DNA from: Actinomadura sp. CNU-125
Lineage (GTDB): Bacteria; Actinomycetota; Actinomycetes; Streptosporangiales; Streptosporangiaceae
Direction: 5' to 3'
NCBI RefSeq assembly: GCF_001942465.1
Contig: NZ_MKJY01000488.1
Coordinates: forward strand, 1 to 44,627
DNA length: 44,627 nt
Part shown: piece by piece, positions 42,747 to 44,627 of the stretch
Position numbering within the stretch: position 1 is the stretch's first letter
Layout of the letters: every line of letters starts with the position of its first letter
Made by a program: the position numbers and the translations under genes
The notes under the pieces: model-generated
The model's input: only the letters and a program-made list of their open reading frames with translations
Told to the model about the DNA's origin: nothing
Database searches by the model: none

Positions 42747-43170
42747 GGGTTAACGCGGTCACGGAATCGCAAGTTCGAAAACGGGCTGCGCCGCGTCGGC
42801 TGGTATCCGGGGCGCCATACGTCACATTGGGCGAGCTGGCTCAAGAGTGAAGGGTATGGAATTCATGACGTCGCAGCGACCTTCCTGGCAGAGTATGGAG
42901 GTTTGTAATTTTCTGACTCAGGCCAGGAATCTCGATCTATCGAGACTGTTTTGCAACAGATCCGTGTCTGGTGGGTAGTGGATGTGAAATTATTGAAGGC
43001 CGAAGTGAAGAACCCTGCAAGCATATTGTGCCACTTGGCCTTCTAGGGCAGGAGATGTTTGAATTCGGCATGGATGAAAATGAATTCTCTATCTAGTTTC
43101 ACATGCTTGCAAAGTTCTGAGCAAAGGTGGGGGAGGGGTAAAGATGCTCGTTCTTGGAATTGATGGGAAA
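42743..43170 (+). pseudogene. Decayed SUKH-3-like immunity gene
   Basis: It starts MRVNAVTES in one frame, then shifts to FENGLRRVGWYPGRHTSHWA and WLKSEGYGIHDVAATFLAEY with GGL, the N-terminal signature of SUKH-3 immunity proteins (GWYPGR, A..FL.E.GGL). After a stop, another frame gives ATDPCLVGSGCEIIEGRSEE, PCKHIVPLGLLGQEMFEFGM and DENEFS, matching the later VPLG and MDEN blocks. Several stops make it non-functional. Composition is clearly less GC-rich than the flanks, consistent with acquisition. Confidence 0.52.
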
Positions 43171-43424
43171 ATTATTGGGTGAGTTAAACGTTGCAAGCTT
43201 GTCGCCGAGCGATGCCTCCAGGTGTGCAACAGGGGAGGTCCTCTTTCCTCAGTCCGGCTCGAATCGGCCCGCGTGATCCAGGTCAAGCGCGACAATAGCG
43301 GGTCGTCCAGGCGGTTATGTGTGGCCAGGTCAATATCATCCTGGGTGTGTAGTGTGTACTGGTCGGTGCAATGAATGCTGCGTGTACCAGTTCCGTTTAC
43401 GGATAAGATCAGTGGTGATGGAAT
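43171..43424. other. AT-richer intergenic stretch, nothing recognised
   Basis: About 250 bp following the immunity remnant. No frame shows coding features. It probably holds the promoter of the next gene. Confidence 0.45.
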
Positions 43425-43853
43425 ATGGTTCCTCGGGTTGGCGATGAAGTCATCGTCTCCTGTGAGTCGGCAAGAACTCGGGTGGTCGCGGTGAATTCGC
43501 GCCATATTACTTTGGAGTGGCCGTGGGGTGTGCTTGACCATTCCTCGAGCTTTCGATGGAATGGCAACTATTCTCTTCCCTGTGATGAGTGTCATTCGGA
43601 ATGGGTTCCGTATCGGCTCGAACCGGCGGCGTCCGAACTCCGTGCAGGAGATGTTTGTGAGGTTTATATTCCGCCGATGCGGCTCTATGTTGGGCATTAT
43701 GAGGAGTATGATCCTCCGCGCAACCTCGGTTGGATTCCCGCACCCGTCGCGGGCATCTATGTGGTCCCAACGGAGAAGTCGGACGAGGAGGAGGCGGGGT
43801 GTATGCTGTATTTAGGTGGTGCTGAACCCATTCGTGTGGAGCTACTGCCATAG
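43425..43853 (+). CDS. Unrecognised 142-aa protein, atypical composition
   Basis: From ATG 43425 the product is MVPRVGDEVIVSCESARTRV and so on, ending GGAEPIRVELLP. It is rich in beta-forming residues and Trp/Tyr (VNSRHITLEWPWGVLDHSSS, VYIPPMRLYVGHYEEYDPPR, GWIPAPVAGIYVVPTEKSDE), acidic, and lacks signal or membrane segments. Codon use is far less GC-biased than elsewhere in the window. It directly follows the toxin/immunity remnant, so it may be another immunity or cassette gene. A longer antisense frame (43089-43697) has a worse residue composition and was rejected. Confidence 0.5.
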   Translation: MVPRVGDEVIVSCESARTRVVAVNSRHITLEWPWGVLDHSSSFRWNGNYSLPCDECHSEWVPYRLEPAASELRAGDVCEVYIPPMRLYVGHYEEYDPPRNLGWIPAPVAGIYVVPTEKSDEEEAGCMLYLGGAEPIRVELLP

Positions 43854-43859
43854 CAGAGT

Positions 43860-44440
43860 CGGCGATGACCGCGTTGGCCTCGATTTGACCGACGAGCAAT
43901 GGGCCCTGATCGAGCCGATCATCACCGCGTGGAAGCAGCGGCATCCCTCGGGTAGCGGTCACCGGGCCGCTACGAGATGCGCAAGACCGTCAACGCCATC
44001 TGCTGCCAGGGCTGCACCGGCTGCCAGTGGCGCTACCTCCCGCACAATCTGCCCCAGTACACCGCGGTGTACTACTACGCCGCCTGGCGCGACGACGGCA
44101 CCGACTAGACCGTCCACGACCTTGCGCTGCCAGGTGGTGGTGACCGCCGCGAGTATGCACGACAACGCTATTGGCATCGACCTGCTGGACGGGGCCGCGA
44201 TCGACAACCCTCGGTGATCAGGGCGTGGGTGCACGCCGGGTTCAAGAACGCCGTCGCCGACCACGGCACCGCCCTGGGCGTCCAGGTGGAGACCGTGCAT
44301 CGCGACCCCGGCGTCCGGGGGCTTCAGCCGATTCCCCAAGCGGTGGATCGCCGGGCAGGTCTTGGCATGCTGATGTGGCACCGGCGGTTGGTCCGCGACT
44401 ACGAACGCTCGTCGGCCACCGCCGCGTGGTGCTCGGCCTC
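43860..44440 (+). pseudogene. IS5-family transposase remnant
   Basis: Pieces of an IS5-type DDE transposase in successive frames. The N-terminal DUF4096-like part is LTDEQWALIEPIITAWKQRH, then RYEMRKTVNAICCQGCTGCQ, WRYLPHNLPQYTAVYYYAAW and RDDGTD, stop, TVHDL. The central part with the first Asp is deleted, and sequence resumes at VVVTAASMHDNAIGIDLLDG, AWVHAGFKNAVADHG, IPKRWI and MWHRRLVRDYERS. A stop, frame changes and the internal deletion make it inactive. The ends and inverted repeats could not be placed. Confidence 0.78.
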
Positions 44441-44627
44441 GACCCGGGCTTCGGCATCGGCCACATGGCCGAGGGGAAGGACCGGACGCTCCGCCAGGTC
44501 GGGCTCGGCGGCGCCTACGGGCCGCCGCGGTTCGGCGACCTGGAGTTTCTGGTCGGTTCGGGCGGGTGAAACCGTCGAATTGATCTCTTTTGTCGGGGTG
44601 TTTCTCTACGGGGTCTCGCCGTCCGCG
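44441..44627. other. Right edge, nothing recognised
   Basis: The sequence after the transposase remnant shows no similarity I recognise. A plus-strand frame closes at 44569. Confidence 0.4.

Noticed and set aside
43089..43697. 202-aa minus-strand frame in the AT-richer island
   Set aside because: Rich in Arg, His, Thr, Pro and Ser with no fold-like pattern, overlaps the better plus-strand frame at 43425-43853, and lacks a ribosome site.

Overview
This window is high-GC actinobacterial DNA. It carries GTG/TTG starts, strong C/G codon bias, a DUF397 / Scr1-type regulator / RsbW-like ATPase trio, WXG- and YbaB-like genes, an IdeR-type iron box and DUF4132 genes. Together these suggest an Actinomadura-like member of the Streptosporangiales; this is inference from gene content and no rRNA or marker gene is present. 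No tRNA, rRNA or CRISPR array was seen.

Layout. 1-3130: an HSP90 chaperone (htpG family) translationally coupled to a TPR-like protein that runs off the left edge. 3131-4683: an acyl-CoA synthetase. 4728-7481: a tight five-gene operon that looks like a type VII secretion cargo/accessory set (YbaB-like, two small helical proteins, a WXG protein with a hydrophobic C-terminus, a DUF3558-like membrane-anchored protein). 7660-9541: DoxX and SnoaL-like genes divergent from a LysR regulator. 9538-11666: an unrecognised protein and a convergent FAD aromatic hydroxylase. 11695-13660: a scrap zone with a decayed second copy of the TPR gene and the fused remains of a DISARM defence locus (start of drmD, end of drmMI). 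13793-14873: a DUF559 endonuclease-like gene bracketed by two 62-bp inverted repeats with identical arms. 14884-16634: ATPase, Scr1-type regulator and two DUF397 genes. 17016-18815: two divergent small secreted proteins and a wrecked FxLD-type methyltransferase. 19142-24206: SDR/TetR, a secreted PHB-depolymerase-like esterase, and cytochrome P450/TetR. 24289-27096: small proteins, an ECF sigma factor with tiny membrane partners, and a Cys/Met-metabolism PLP enzyme. 27197-33790: tandem DUF4132 giants. 33799-41026: an iron-siderophore uptake cluster (ligase, ABC ATPase, two permeases, flavin reductase, lipoprotein, iron box, AraC regulator). 41027-42406: a group II decarboxylase. 42524-44440: an AT-richer junk island with a truncated third DUF4132 start, a toxin tail, a SUKH-3-like immunity remnant, an orphan ORF and an IS5-type transposase remnant.

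Two themes stand out. First, the window holds fossils of conflict systems: DISARM, toxin/immunity and an IS, plus a possible mobile cassette around the DUF559 gene. Second, many otherwise intact genes carry single-base frameshifts, often in GC runs and sometimes as compensating pairs. This points to indel errors in the underlying assembly, so frameshifted housekeeping-type genes are annotated as CDS, while genes that also lack whole segments are called pseudogenes.
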